Assembly: GCF_000427885.1 (NCBI RefSeq)
Contig: NZ_ATYW01000002.1
Span: 317,532-381,531 of the forward strand
Source: Glycomyces tenuis DSM 44171
Lineage (GTDB): Bacteria; Actinomycetota; Actinomycetes; Mycobacteriales; Micromonosporaceae
Reading direction: 5' to 3'
DNA length: 64,000 bases
In this document: positions 27,646-36,385 of the stretch, one piece after another
How positions within the stretch are numbered: position 1 is the stretch's first letter
Layout: every line of letters begins with the position of its first letter
Position numbers and translations under genes: made by a program
The notes under the pieces: model-generated
What the model was told of the DNA's origin: nothing
Seen by the model: only the letters and a program-made list of their open reading frames with translations
Databases searched by the model: none

Positions 27646-29463
27646 GGGAGCGTAGCTCGCTCCACAGTGGGACTTATGAGAGGGCATCCATCGTAATCGA
27701 TCTCTCCATGGTGCGAGCGGGTTGTCCAGCCGTCCGGCGTAGATGAGGCTCTCCTCCTGGTTCTCCAGGTTCACCATCTGACGGTTGTTCTTGAGCTGCA
27801 ATCGGTTCAGACAAGAGAGCCCGAAGGTCTCCTCGAACAGGTCGAAGCGGGCGAACCGCTCGGCCAGCTCGGGGTGCGCGGCCTGGTACCGCTTGATCAC
27901 CTCCGCGGCCGTGCGCCAGAAGTCGCGCTCGTCGAGCACGCCGTCGCCGTGCAGGATCGCCGACAGGAACCGCAGGAAGCAGTCCACGACGTCGGTCAGG
28001 ATCGCCAGCGTCCGCACCTCGTCGGGAATCGGGCCCTTGATGCGCTCGGCCTCCGGCGGCACCGGCACGGACTCGTCGAAGATCGCCGCCTCCTCGCCGA
28101 TGTCCTTGAGGAACACGCGGGACACCCGCCCGTAGCGCAGCCCCAGGATCACGTTCTCGCCGTGGGGCATGAACGCCAGCCCGTACTTGTAGAAGCAATG
28201 CACCAGCGGCACCAGGTACGCCTCGAGATAGCGCCGCAGCCATTCCTCGGGCGCCTGCTTCGCGCGGGCGATGAGCGCCGAGACGAACGGGCGCCCCGAG
28301 GCGTCGACGTGCAGCAGCGAGGCCATCGTGACCGCCCGCTCCCCCCGTTCGAGGTGGGGGACCGGGCTTTCGCGCCACAGCGCCGCCAGCATCTTCCGGT
28401 ACGGCGAGCCCTTCGGCGCACCGACCGAGTAGGCCGGGTGCCGGTAGCCGACCGAGGCCCGCTCGCGCAGGACCGTCACACCCGACTGCTTCAAGGTCGG
28501 GTCGCCGTGGACCAGGTCGGCGATGAAGTCGTTGATGGCGGGCGTGACCTCCATGTACTCGGTCGACAGGCCCCGCATGAAGCCCATGTTCAGCACCGAC
28601 AGCGCGGTCTTGACGTAGTCGGCCTCGGGCCTGGAGCGGTTGAAGAAGGTCCGGATCGACTGCTGCGCCTGGTATTCGTCCCTCGTCTCGCCGAGCACCA
28701 CCAGCCGCCCTTCGGCGAGCTCGGCCGCGAAGGTCGTCGAGATCTTGTTGCGCCACTGCCACGGGTGGACCGGGATGAGGTGGACGTCGCCGAAGGTCAG
28801 GCCGCGGCCCGCCAGCACCAGCGCGAAGCGGTCGCGGGCCTCCGAGTCGAGCTGGGTCTCCAGCAGCCAGTCGCCGGGGAGCTCGGCCGAGGAGGCGAAC
28901 ATCGCGTGCCGACGCAGCGCCGCCAGCCACAGCAGGCGCACGCCCGCGCCCGTCTCTGGCGCGAAGGCCAGGTAGTCGTCCGAGGTGAAGCCGAGCCGCC
29001 CCGATCCGGCGACGAAGCACGGGTGCCCGCCGGTCATGGCCGCCTCGACCTCCTGGAAGTCGGCGTCGACGAGCTCGGCGGCGCTCGGCTGCGGCACGGC
29101 GAGCTGGTAGGCGCCGCGGTTGACGGTGCTGGCGATCTCCTCGAGGTAGACCGGGAGGATCTCCTCGCTCAGCCCCAGCTCGTCCTTGAACGCGATGAAG
29201 AACCGCGCCGCGTCCAGCGGCAGCTCCTCGCCGTCCTCGCCTCGGCGCCACAGCGACTCGGGGTCGACGGCCCAGTGGTCGAGCGCGAGCCGCTCGGCCT
29301 TGAACAGGTACCGTTCGCCCCCGCTCGCGAGGACGCAGTAGTCGCCGACCTGGGCGGGCGCGAGCAGCCGCTCGTGCGCGAACTCGCCGATCGCCTTGGC
29401 CAGCAGGGCCTTGGTGGCCCGCCGCCAGTGCTCGGGCCGGAGGTGCTCGGTGGGGCCGGTCAT
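26818..29463 (-). CDS. desD: DesD-type NIS siderophore synthetase fused in frame to a lipoprotein esterase
   Basis: One uninterrupted frame of 881 residues from ATG 29463, whose ATGA overlaps the desC stop. Residues 1 to about 590 are a full-length IucA/IucC-family NIS synthetase: GHPCFVAGSGRLGF, VHLIPVHPWQW, the STEYMEVTPAINDFIADL region, the LVHCFYKYGLAFMPHGENVILGL active site, and a ferric-reductase-like FhuF C-terminus ending near NRQMVNLEN and LDNPLAPW. It would condense and cyclise N-hydroxy-N-succinyl-cadaverine into desferrioxamine, using ATP. There is no stop codon after this natural end. The frame continues for about 15 codons into a lipoprotein signal and an alpha/beta hydrolase (see 26818-27645). 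A +1 shift near 27705 would reach a TAA at 27674-27676. Either a real fusion, stop loss or a sequence error is possible. Confidence 0.9.
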   Translation of the reverse strand: MTGPTEHLRPEHWRRATKALLAKAIGEFAHERLLAPAQVGDYCVLASGGERYLFKAERLALDHWAVDPESLWRRGEDGEELPLDAARFFIAFKDELGLSEEILPVYLEEIASTVNRGAYQLAVPQPSAAELVDADFQEVEAAMTGGHPCFVAGSGRLGFTSDDYLAFAPETGAGVRLLWLAALRRHAMFASSAELPGDWLLETQLDSEARDRFALVLAGRGLTFGDVHLIPVHPWQWRNKISTTFAAELAEGRLVVLGETRDEYQAQQSIRTFFNRSRPEADYVKTALSVLNMGFMRGLSTEYMEVTPAINDFIADLVHGDPTLKQSGVTVLRERASVGYRHPAYSVGAPKGSPYRKMLAALWRESPVPHLERGERAVTMASLLHVDASGRPFVSALIARAKQAPEEWLRRYLEAYLVPLVHCFYKYGLAFMPHGENVILGLRYGRVSRVFLKDIGEEAAIFDESVPVPPEAERIKGPIPDEVRTLAILTDVVDCFLRFLSAILHGDGVLDERDFWRTAAEVIKRYQAAHPELAERFARFDLFEETFGLSCLNRLQLKNNRQMVNLENQEESLIYAGRLDNPLAPWRDRLRWMPSHKSHCGASYAPMMRPLIGAAAALLLLAAGACTDGGEPRPAAAECETGEFTVVDEEPLGEYAYSLSFPCPEGEAELATVIVLHGWPGSGWGMRTASNMDVLAEREGFMAVYPSEPNEQWDASADGDDASFLSDLIDTLVEHWSADPERIHLAGISNGGDMTLAASAVLSGEVAAIAPLVPAGTGGVYEAVEGLEAPVPMVALVGEDDSLYLESGMQGLELWFEAGGCSSDGVVEETEGYTAESWTCEGGVPALLYRVQGGHQWFGSPDRPEPVWASRAMWDFFAGLE

Positions 29464-30041
29464 GGCCTGACTCCTCTCGCGGCGGACCGCTCGTAGTCGC
29501 TCGGGGTGCAGAAGCTGAGCAGCGCCCGCTTGTCGCTCAACCGGACGGTGCGCTCGGCGCGGAAGCCGACCCAGTCGTTGAGCCGGTGGATCGGGGTGTT
29601 CGTCGCGTCCGGCTCGACCACGACGCGCCTCGCGCCGAAACCGTCGAACAGCAGGTCCATGACGGTGATCATGACGCCCTTGGTGAAACCGGGGACCGGG
29701 GCGTTCGTCGGCGCGGTGAGGACGTGCATGCCGACATCGCCCTCGCGCACCTCGTAGACGCCCGCGAGCTCGGTGCGCGCCGGGTCGTAGACCTCGACGA
29801 GGAACGAGGAGCGGTACCGGTGCGCGCCGAGGAAGGCGAAGTGGTGGTCCGAGGCGGCGATGGCCTCGTGCTCGGCCCACACGTCGGTGATCGAGGCCTC
29901 GGCCATCATCCAGTACCGGCACTTGGGGTGCGTGACCCATTCGTGGAGCAGCGGGGCGTCGGCGGCCGGGTCCACCGGGCGCAGTGCGAACTCGCCGAGG
30001 CGAGCGTCTCGGCGCTTGAACCTGTCGGGGGCGCGCATCAT
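29460..30041 (-). CDS. desC: Siderophore acyltransferase, GNAT-type (DesC-like)
   Basis: 193 residues; ATG 30041 overlaps the desB stop (ATGA), and its own stop overlaps the desD start, so all are translationally coupled. It is an IucB/RhbD/DesC-family acyltransferase: LRPVDPAADAPLLHEWVTHPKCRYWMM, ELAGVYEVREGDVGMHVL, GFTKGVMITVMDLLFDGFGARRVVVEPDATNTPIHRLNDWVGF is the CoA-binding and conserved C-terminal region. In desferrioxamine synthesis it acylates N-hydroxycadaverine with succinyl- or acetyl-CoA. Cytosolic. Confidence 0.93.
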   Translation of the reverse strand: MMRAPDRFKRRDARLGEFALRPVDPAADAPLLHEWVTHPKCRYWMMAEASITDVWAEHEAIAASDHHFAFLGAHRYRSSFLVEVYDPARTELAGVYEVREGDVGMHVLTAPTNAPVPGFTKGVMITVMDLLFDGFGARRVVVEPDATNTPIHRLNDWVGFRAERTVRLSDKRALLSFCTPSDYERSAARGVRP

Positions 30042-31336
30042 GCGGTCTCCTCGGGCGCGGCGAACTCCTGGAAGGCGACGCGCCGCTCGATCGGGTAGAC
30101 CTCGCGGCCGGTCATGGCGCGGATGATCCACGAGTTGCGGTAGGCGGCCATGCCGAGGTCGGGCGTGACGAAGCCGTGCGTGGACAGCTCGGCGTTCTGG
30201 ACGAACACCTCGCCGCGCCCGGCGGCGTCGACGCTGTAGTCCCGGCGGGCCTCCAGGCGGCCGGTGGCGTCGAAGCGCAGCCGGTCGCGGACGCCGTCGA
30301 GGAACGCGGGCGTGGTGCTGCTGTAGCCGGTCGCCAGGACGAGCCCCTCGGTGCGCAGCTCGAAGTCGCGGTCCTGCTCGTGCTGGCGGATGCCGAGGAC
30401 GAACCCGTCCTCGGTCCTCGCCTTCTCGACGGTGCAGTTGGTGAGCAGCCGCGTCGCGACCTCGCCGTGCTCGACCTTCTTGCGGTACAGCAGGTCGTAG
30501 ATCTCGTTGACGAGCTCGGAGCTGATGCCCTTGTAGAGTCCCTTGTGGGCCTCGTTGAGCTCGTCGCGCTTCGGCCCCGGCAGCGCGTTGAAGTAGTCGA
30601 CGTAGTCCGGGCTCGTCATCTCCAAGGTCAGCTTGGTGTACTCCAGCGGGAAGAACCTCGGCGAGCGCGTCACCCAGTTGAGCTCGCAGCCGCCCGGTTC
30701 GAGGCCGTCGAGCAGGTCCAGGTAGATCTCGGCGGCGCTCTGGCCGCTGCCGACCACGGTCACGGCCCCGCACCGCCGCAGCCGCTCCCGGTGCTCCAGA
30801 TAGGACGAAGCGTGGCAGACGGTCTCACCGGACAGCCCGCGGCACGCCGGAGGCACCCACGGCGGCGTGCCGGTGCCGAGCACCAGACGGCGCGCGAAGT
30901 CGACCCGCTCGCCCGCCGGGCCGGCGCTGCGGACCGCGTAAGCCCCGCCCTCGCCGTCCCATTCGACACCGACCACGTCCCGCTCGAAACGCAGGTTGCC
31001 GAGTCTGCCCGCGGCCCACCGCAGGTAGTCCTGGAACTCGGCGCGCAGCGGGAAGAACGACTCGCGGATGTAGAACGGATAGATCCGCCCTTCCTCCTTG
31101 AGGTAGTTGAGGAAGGAGTACGGCGAGGTCGGGTCGGCCAGGGTCACCAGGTCGGCCATGAACGGAACCTGCATGGTGGTGCCCTCGATGAGCATCCCCG
31201 GATGCCAGTCCACCGACGGCTTGCGCTCCAGGAAGATCCCGTCGAGGCCCGCGACGGGCTCGGCGAGGCAGGCCAGGCCGAGGTTGAACGGCCCCAGGCC
31301 GATCCCGATGAAGTCGTGCATACGCGGTTCGGACAT
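30038..31336 (-). CDS. desB: Lysine/cadaverine N-monooxygenase (DesB-like)
   Basis: 432 residues from ATG 31336, directly abutting the desA stop. It is an FAD- and NADPH-dependent N-hydroxylating monooxygenase of the IucD/PvdA/DesB group. FIGIGLGPFNLGLA (9-22) binds FAD, the following WHPGMLIEGTTMQVPFMADLVTL loop is diagnostic, TVVGSGQSAAEIYLDLL binds NADPH, and VLATGYSSTTPAFL is the C-terminal ATGY motif. It hydroxylates the primary amine of cadaverine to give the hydroxamate precursor. Second gene of the iron-regulated operon. Confidence 0.95.
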   Translation of the reverse strand: MSEPRMHDFIGIGLGPFNLGLACLAEPVAGLDGIFLERKPSVDWHPGMLIEGTTMQVPFMADLVTLADPTSPYSFLNYLKEEGRIYPFYIRESFFPLRAEFQDYLRWAAGRLGNLRFERDVVGVEWDGEGGAYAVRSAGPAGERVDFARRLVLGTGTPPWVPPACRGLSGETVCHASSYLEHRERLRRCGAVTVVGSGQSAAEIYLDLLDGLEPGGCELNWVTRSPRFFPLEYTKLTLEMTSPDYVDYFNALPGPKRDELNEAHKGLYKGISSELVNEIYDLLYRKKVEHGEVATRLLTNCTVEKARTEDGFVLGIRQHEQDRDFELRTEGLVLATGYSSTTPAFLDGVRDRLRFDATGRLEARRDYSVDAAGRGEVFVQNAELSTHGFVTPDLGMAAYRNSWIIRAMTGREVYPIERRVAFQEFAAPEETA

Positions 31337-32824
31337 CTAGGCCCCCTGGAACTTCGCGCCGTGCCGGGCGAGCGCGTCGAGGACGGAGACGATGTCGCCG
31401 AGGGTCGTCTCGGGGTTGAGCAGCGTGAGCTTGAGCGCGGCGCGGCCATCGACGCGGGTGGCGGCGACCATGCCCTCGCCCGCGGCGGCGATCGCCTCCC
31501 GGGCCAGGCGCTGCACATCGTCGCCGCCGCCCTTGAGGCGGAACAGGACCGTGGACAGCTGCGAGGCGGGCGCGGCGGTCTCGAAACGCGGATCGGCCTC
31601 GAGGTGCGCCCAGGTCTCGGCCGCCAGCTCGCAGACCCGGTCGAACATCGAGCCGAGGGCCTCGGGGCCCAGGACGCGCAGCGTCATCCACAGCTTCAGC
31701 GCGTCCAGCCGCCGCGTGGTCTGGAGGCTCTTGTCGACCTGGTTGGGGAAGAGGGCCTCGGCCGGGTTGAGGTAGTCGGCGTGGTGGGTGACGTGCCGCA
31801 GCGCCGAGCGCTCGCGCACCAGGACCGCCGAGGAGCTGACCGGCTGGTAGAACGACTTGTGGTAGTCCACGGTGACCGAGTCGGCGCGTTCGATCCCCTC
31901 CACCAGGCTCCTCCTGCGCCGCGAGACGAGCAGCCCGCAGCCGTAGGCGGCGTCCACATGGAACCAGACGCGGTGCGCCTCGCACACTTCGGCGATCGCC
32001 CCGAGCGGGTCGATCGAGCCGAAGTCGGTGGTCCCGGCGGTGGCGATGACGCCCGCGGGCACGAGCCCCTCGCCGCGGCAGGTCTCCAGGGCCGCGTCGA
32101 GCGCGCCGGGGTGCATGCGGAAGCGGTCGTCGGCCGGGACGGTGACCACGGCGTCCTCGCCGAGCCCGAGCAGCCTGGCGGCCTTGACGACACTGAAGTG
32201 GCTGTGCGGCGAGGCGAACAGGCGCAGCCGGGGGAGGACCTCGACGCCCCGCAGCGTGGTCTCGCTGTTCTTGACGACGGTCTCGACGGCCTCGTCGCGG
32301 GCGAGCAGCAGCGCGTGCAGGTTCGACTGCGTCCCACCGGAGGTGAAGACGCCGTCGGCGTCGGCGCCGAAGCCGATGCGCCCGGCGGTCCATTCGATGA
32401 GGCGCCGTTCGATGAAGGTGCCGCCCGCGCTCTGGTCCCAGGTGTCCACTGAGGTGTTGACGGAGGCGAGGACGGTCTCGGCGGCGACGGCCGGGAGCGC
32501 GACCGGGCAGTTGAGGTGGGCGAGGTAGCGGGGGTGGTGGAACCAGACGGCGTCGCGCAGGTAGAGGTCGCCGATCTCGTCGAGCGCGTCGCCGAAGCCC
32601 GGCAGGGGGCGGTCGAGGTCGACCGCGTCGACGGCGGGCGCGAGCTCGGCGGGCGTGATGCCGGTCCAGGGCCGGTCGACCCGGGCGAAGCGTTCGGCGA
32701 TCCTTTGGGCCACTTCGGCCATGAGCTCGCGGTAGGCCTCGGCCGAGTCGCGGTTGAGCAGTGCGGGCGCCCCGGTGGGGGAGTCGGGCGGTGCGGGGCG
32801 GAGTTCTGCGGCGCTGGTCGGCAC
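31337..32824 (-). CDS. desA: PLP-dependent lysine decarboxylase (DesA-like)
   Basis: 495 residues from GTG 32824. An ATG exists six codons upstream at 32842, but AAAGGA lies inside that extension, 9 bases before the GTG, and no RBS precedes the ATG. It is a group II (DDC/glutamate-decarboxylase-type) decarboxylase: FTSGGTQSNLHALLLARD, AGTTDFGSIDPLGAIAEVC, WFHVDAAYGCGLLVS, and the PLP-binding Lys in VDYHKSFYQPVSSSAVL. In the desferrioxamine pathway it converts lysine to cadaverine. First gene of the operon; an iron box lies just upstream at 32872-32890. Confidence 0.95.
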   Translation of the reverse strand: MPTSAAELRPAPPDSPTGAPALLNRDSAEAYRELMAEVAQRIAERFARVDRPWTGITPAELAPAVDAVDLDRPLPGFGDALDEIGDLYLRDAVWFHHPRYLAHLNCPVALPAVAAETVLASVNTSVDTWDQSAGGTFIERRLIEWTAGRIGFGADADGVFTSGGTQSNLHALLLARDEAVETVVKNSETTLRGVEVLPRLRLFASPHSHFSVVKAARLLGLGEDAVVTVPADDRFRMHPGALDAALETCRGEGLVPAGVIATAGTTDFGSIDPLGAIAEVCEAHRVWFHVDAAYGCGLLVSRRRRSLVEGIERADSVTVDYHKSFYQPVSSSAVLVRERSALRHVTHHADYLNPAEALFPNQVDKSLQTTRRLDALKLWMTLRVLGPEALGSMFDRVCELAAETWAHLEADPRFETAAPASQLSTVLFRLKGGGDDVQRLAREAIAAAGEGMVAATRVDGRAALKLTLLNPETTLGDIVSVLDALARHGAKFQGA

Positions 32825-32871
32825 TGAGCCACGTCCTTTCATGACCGGCCGGTCTCGACCGGGAGGATGAC

Positions 32872-32890
32872 GCAGGTTAGCCTAACCTAA
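32872..32890 (-). promoter_or_regulatory. DtxR/IdeR/DmdR-type iron box before desA
   Basis: GCAGGTTAGCCTAACCTAA matches the 19-base palindromic iron-box consensus (TTAGGTTAGSCTAACCTAA) at 17 of 19 positions. It is about 48 bases upstream of the desA start. With iron, the repressor would occupy it and shut down the whole siderophore operon. Confidence 0.88.
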
Positions 32891-33045
32891 TTCTCGGATG
32901 AGCAGAAGGGCTGATCCCAGATGGTGATGTTCTCCACGCCGCAGGACGAACCCGCCCAAGATCAACTTGACTGTGCCACAACGAGACCACCCACGGTGAC
33001 GAGCCGACGGCCACTCGAGGCGCGAACGAGGCGACCCGCTGCGGA

Positions 33046-34728
33046 CTACGCTCCCCGCCGCTCGGCGATCCAGTCCTCCACGACCCCCGTCATGGTCTCC
33101 AGCGGCATCGACCCGCTCGACAGGATCCGGTCGTGGAAGTGCCGCAGATCGAACGCCGAACCGAGCTCGGCCCTCGCCCGCTCCCGCAGCAGACCGATGT
33201 GGCGGCGCCCCACCATGTACGCCAGCGCCTGCCCCGGCCAGGCGATGTACCGGTCGACCTCGTTCGCGATGTTCACTTCGGACAAGGCCGTATTGTCGCG
33301 CATGAACGCGACCGCCCGCTCCCGCGACCACCCGAAGACGTGCATCCCCGTGTCCACCACCAGCCGACACGACCGCCACGCGTCGAACGAGACCATGCCC
33401 AAGCGCGCCAGATCACCGCTGTAGAGCCCGATCTCGTCGGCCAGGCGCTCGGTGTAGAGCCCCCAGCCCTCCCCGAACGCGGTGACGTACGAGAAGCGCC
33501 GGAACAACGGCAGACCCTCGAGACGCTGCCCCAGTGCGAACTGGAGATGGTGCCCGGGCACGCTCTCATGGAACGCCAGCGCCTCGTACTCGAACCGCGA
33601 CCTCGTCTGCGGCTCATAGGTGTTCACCCAGTGCACCCCCGGCCGGGACCCGTCCAGCGCGGGCACCGTGTAGTACGCCAGCGTCGAGCCCTTCGCGGCG
33701 GCCTCGGGCACCACCCGCACCTCGCAGGGGGCGATGTCGTAGTCCAAGAACGCCTCCGGCAGCGCCGCCTCGGCCCGCCGCAGCGCCTCCGCCACGTCCG
33801 CGACGATGTCCTCGGCGCGCTCGTACCGCAGCGACAGGTCGCCGCGCAGCCGCGCGATCACCTCGTCGGCGCCCCCGGCGCCCAAGGCCCTCACGCCGAT
33901 CTCGGCGAACTCCTCGCGCACCCGCTCGACGCCCTCGAGTCCGATTCGGTGGATCTGCTCGGGCGTCAGATCCGTGGTCGTGAACTGCCGCGCCGCGGCC
34001 AGGTATCCCGCCTCACCGCCGGGCACATGGCAGACGCCGACCCGCTCGTCCGGCCGCGCCGCGGGCAGCAGCTCCTCCTCCAGCGCCGTGCGCCAGCGCC
34101 CCAGGGCGGGACGGACCCGCCGCTCGACGAGCTCGGCGGCCGAGGCCCGCCACCGCCGCGCGTCGACGCCGGCCGGCTCGGGCCGCAGCAGCGCATCACC
34201 CTCGATCGGGCTCGCCAGGTAGTCGTCGATCTGCCCGATCGCCGCCAGCGTCCCGTGCCGAGTCTGGTGCCGCCCTTCGCTCCCCGCCTGCCGGTACCGC
34301 TCCAGGACCGCGTCGAAATAGTCGCCGAGCCCCGCGAGCCGCTCCAGGTAGTCCCGGCTCCGCCGCTCGCTGTCGAGAGCGGCGTTCGGGATCGCCGAGA
34401 GCATGCTCGAGACCACCCCGGCGATCGAGGCGGTGACCCCGACCTCGTGCAGCGCCGCCTCGACCACGCCCCGCTCGTCGCGCACCAGCCGGTCGAGCAT
34501 CGAGCGGGTGATCCGGTCCTGCCCCTCCAGCGACGCGGCGTCGACGCCGGCCAGGGCGTCCCCGGTCTCCGCCAGATCCGCGAGCCGCTTCGCACTGCCC
34601 TCCCGGCTCGGGTCCGGCAGCAGGTGGTCGTACCCGGCGATCCCGTAGACCGTGGCCGAGACGGGATTGGCGGCCAAGCGCAGATCGAAGTAGCGCCGGG
34701 CGACGGCGGCGAGCTGGGACGCGGACAT
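33046..34728 (-). CDS. DUF885-family protein (metallopeptidase-like)
   Basis: 560 residues from ATG 34728, with AAGGAG a few bases upstream; longer starts lack an RBS. It is mostly helical. The family signature is present as FHESVPGHHLQFALGQ, an HExxxGHH-like zinc motif, with downstream GEGWGLYTERLADEIG, where Glu would be a third ligand, and the late QALAYMVGRRHI. DUF885 proteins resemble gluzincin peptidases, and some degrade peptides, but the substrate here is unknown. No signal peptide, so probably cytosolic. It is a single gene. Confidence 0.88.
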   Translation of the reverse strand: MSASQLAAVARRYFDLRLAANPVSATVYGIAGYDHLLPDPSREGSAKRLADLAETGDALAGVDAASLEGQDRITRSMLDRLVRDERGVVEAALHEVGVTASIAGVVSSMLSAIPNAALDSERRSRDYLERLAGLGDYFDAVLERYRQAGSEGRHQTRHGTLAAIGQIDDYLASPIEGDALLRPEPAGVDARRWRASAAELVERRVRPALGRWRTALEEELLPAARPDERVGVCHVPGGEAGYLAAARQFTTTDLTPEQIHRIGLEGVERVREEFAEIGVRALGAGGADEVIARLRGDLSLRYERAEDIVADVAEALRRAEAALPEAFLDYDIAPCEVRVVPEAAAKGSTLAYYTVPALDGSRPGVHWVNTYEPQTRSRFEYEALAFHESVPGHHLQFALGQRLEGLPLFRRFSYVTAFGEGWGLYTERLADEIGLYSGDLARLGMVSFDAWRSCRLVVDTGMHVFGWSRERAVAFMRDNTALSEVNIANEVDRYIAWPGQALAYMVGRRHIGLLRERARAELGSAFDLRHFHDRILSSGSMPLETMTGVVEDWIAERRGA

Positions 34729-34800
34729 GAGGCTCCTTCCCGAGACGTCGCCTGCGACTCTAAGCGCCGGGCGGACCTCGGGCAAGCCCCTTCGCCGAGG

Positions 34801-35469
34801 TCAGTACTTCTTCGCGACGGCCCGCATCAGCTGAGCGTAGGCCCAGCCGGTGAAGTTGTCGCCGTCGTCGACCTCCGAGCCCTCGGCACGCCGCATCTTG
34901 AGCACCGCCGCCGAGGTCTTCGGGCCGTAGTCGCCGTCCACCTCGCCCGGGTCGTAACCGGCGTACCGGAGCGTCGCCTGGAGCCCCTTGACCCTGTCGC
35001 CCTTGTCGCCCACCTGGAGTCCGATCACGTCTCCTCCTCCGAACTCGTCCGTCAGCCCCCACGGGCCGGTGTCGTCGTACGGGCCGGTGCTCTGGCCGTC
35101 CGGCCCGACCCCGACCGACACGTGCATGTGCGCGGTGTGGGGATTGGACCCGCCGTAGTGCCGCCACCCCTCGTCGGCCCTGGCCTTCGACCAGATCCGG
35201 CGATCCCAGATGATGTATTTGACAGCTCGATGGGAACGGCGGCGCAGGTGCTCGGCGAAGGCGTGCATGTCGGCGCCGCTGCCGGGATCGTGCGTGAAAT
35301 CCGCCGCGCACACCACATCGTTCGCGTTGGGGTTGTGGCCTAAATCAGACGCAGTACCCTGATGAGCTTCATCGCCGATCGTCCCGTCGCTGGCTTTGGA
35401 GCGATTCGGGGCGACGGCGTTGATCTCATCTCGGAGAACCACCAGGCTCTTCGCGAGTCGCCACGCCAT
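34801..35469 (-). CDS. Phage-type endolysin: M15-like peptidase plus peptidoglycan-binding domain
   Basis: 222 residues from ATG 35469, with GGAGGTGG upstream. Residues 1-150 are a zinc-peptidase domain common in mycobacteriophage and other actinophage endolysins: KASDGTIGDEAHQ, HNPNANDVVCAADFTHDP, DMHAFAEHLRR, YIIWDRRIW, NPHTAHMHVSVG, with His/Asp ligands in the usual places. After a Gly-rich linker, VGDKGDRVKGLQATLRYAGYDPGEVDGDYGPKTSAAV is a PG_binding_1 domain. There is no signal peptide, as expected for a lysin needing a holin, but no holin or other phage structural gene is nearby, so this is a phage remnant or domesticated cell-wall hydrolase. Its first ~43 codons overlap the HNH gene in another frame. 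Confidence 0.88.
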   Translation of the reverse strand: MAWRLAKSLVVLRDEINAVAPNRSKASDGTIGDEAHQGTASDLGHNPNANDVVCAADFTHDPGSGADMHAFAEHLRRRSHRAVKYIIWDRRIWSKARADEGWRHYGGSNPHTAHMHVSVGVGPDGQSTGPYDDTGPWGLTDEFGGGDVIGLQVGDKGDRVKGLQATLRYAGYDPGEVDGDYGPKTSAAVLKMRRAEGSEVDDGDNFTGWAYAQLMRAVAKKY

Positions 35470-36005
35470 AAGACCACCTCCTTCCAGGTCCGGCCCGTGC
35501 ACACGCGGGCAATGGTCGTGAAGGTGACGCCGTACTGACTGGCCAGGTCTTCATAAGACGACCCATCCTGGTCTCGCGCGTGCCGAATCGCGCGCACCAC
35601 ATCGGGAGTGAGCACCCTCCCGCGAGGCCGCATCCGGTCCCGTTCCCAGGAGTCGTTCACGTTGTCCTGAATGGTGCCGGGTTCCAGGTGATCGGGTCGG
35701 ACGCAGAGCCGGTCATCGCAGGAGTGGCGGAGGACGGAGGCGTTGTCGTGCGAGTACCCGCAACGGCGCCACGAGTAGATGGGCGCGAGCATGATTCGTT
35801 TCTCAGGCGACGGTCCGACTATCTGGCCGTACCCGTATGTGTTCACTGCGCCCTTCCAGAGCCAGCAATGCTCCGTCTCGATGACCTTGTCGAGGAAGCG
35901 GAGGTCCGCGCAGACGGCGCGGCGGCCGACCGGTGGTTGCCTGCCAGTGCGGCAGACGCAATCGTTCCACGCGCATGAGCCGGTGAATAGGGTACGATCG
36001 CCCAT
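35340..36005 (-). CDS. HNH homing-type endonuclease overlapping the endolysin gene
   Basis: 221 residues from ATG 36005, with AGGAGGT upstream. A Cys-rich start (CAWNDCVC) precedes HCWLWKGAVNTYGYGQI. The HNH core is RHSCDDRLCVRPDHLEPGT, with Cys/His metal ligands and the catalytic His, followed by DNVNDSWERDRM. The C-terminal third (TPDVVRAIRHARDQDGSSYEDLASQYGVTFTTIARV) is a helix-turn-helix DNA-binding element. Free-standing HNH genes of this form are mobile passengers of actinophages. Its natural end seems to be near GRTWKEV, but the frame runs on into the endolysin gene, giving a 130-base overlap, as if it had landed immediately before that gene. Confidence 0.82.
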   Translation of the reverse strand: MGDRTLFTGSCAWNDCVCRTGRQPPVGRRAVCADLRFLDKVIETEHCWLWKGAVNTYGYGQIVGPSPEKRIMLAPIYSWRRCGYSHDNASVLRHSCDDRLCVRPDHLEPGTIQDNVNDSWERDRMRPRGRVLTPDVVRAIRHARDQDGSSYEDLASQYGVTFTTIARVCTGRTWKEVVLWRGDSRRAWWFSEMRSTPSPRIAPKPATGRSAMKLIRVLRLI

Positions 36006-36385
36006 TACGGGAACCTCCTGAATAGGTTGTCCGTCATGCCCCGGGAGCGTTGGCGCGCTCGCCGGGGCCTCGCAGTCTTCTTGTGCGGTTGTGGCAGTTC
36101 AGGCCTCAGCCTCGTCCCCCGATGGCGCCGTCCGAGGGCGTCGAACAAGCTGCGATCGTGCCCTTGCGACTTCGGAACATCGGACGTGACCGCCCATTCA
36201 TATGGTAAAGGAGTAGAACTCGTGATACAAGATCGAAGGTTGAAACAGAACAAATAGGACTCAAAGGTAATGCTTTGGGGCGCAAGGGGATCCAAGTAAG
36301 CGGGGCGATCTGGGAGGCAGCGGGAATTCACCCGGAAGGGTAAGCCGGGCAAGCGGATTCGGTGGTGCGAGGCCTGTCGGGCGCC
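36006..36385. other. AT-rich non-coding patch beside the phage-like genes
   Basis: About 380 bases whose composition falls well below the surrounding GC, especially at 36180-36330. Frames exist on both strands (about 76 codons forward, about 115 reverse ending at the HNH start), but neither shows a known motif or a convincing RBS, and their composition is atypical. It is probably foreign DNA, possibly the remains of the same phage element. Confidence 0.5.

Noticed and set aside
36027-36352. Two frames in the AT-rich patch
   Set aside because: No RBS, motif or plausible domain; composition looks random.
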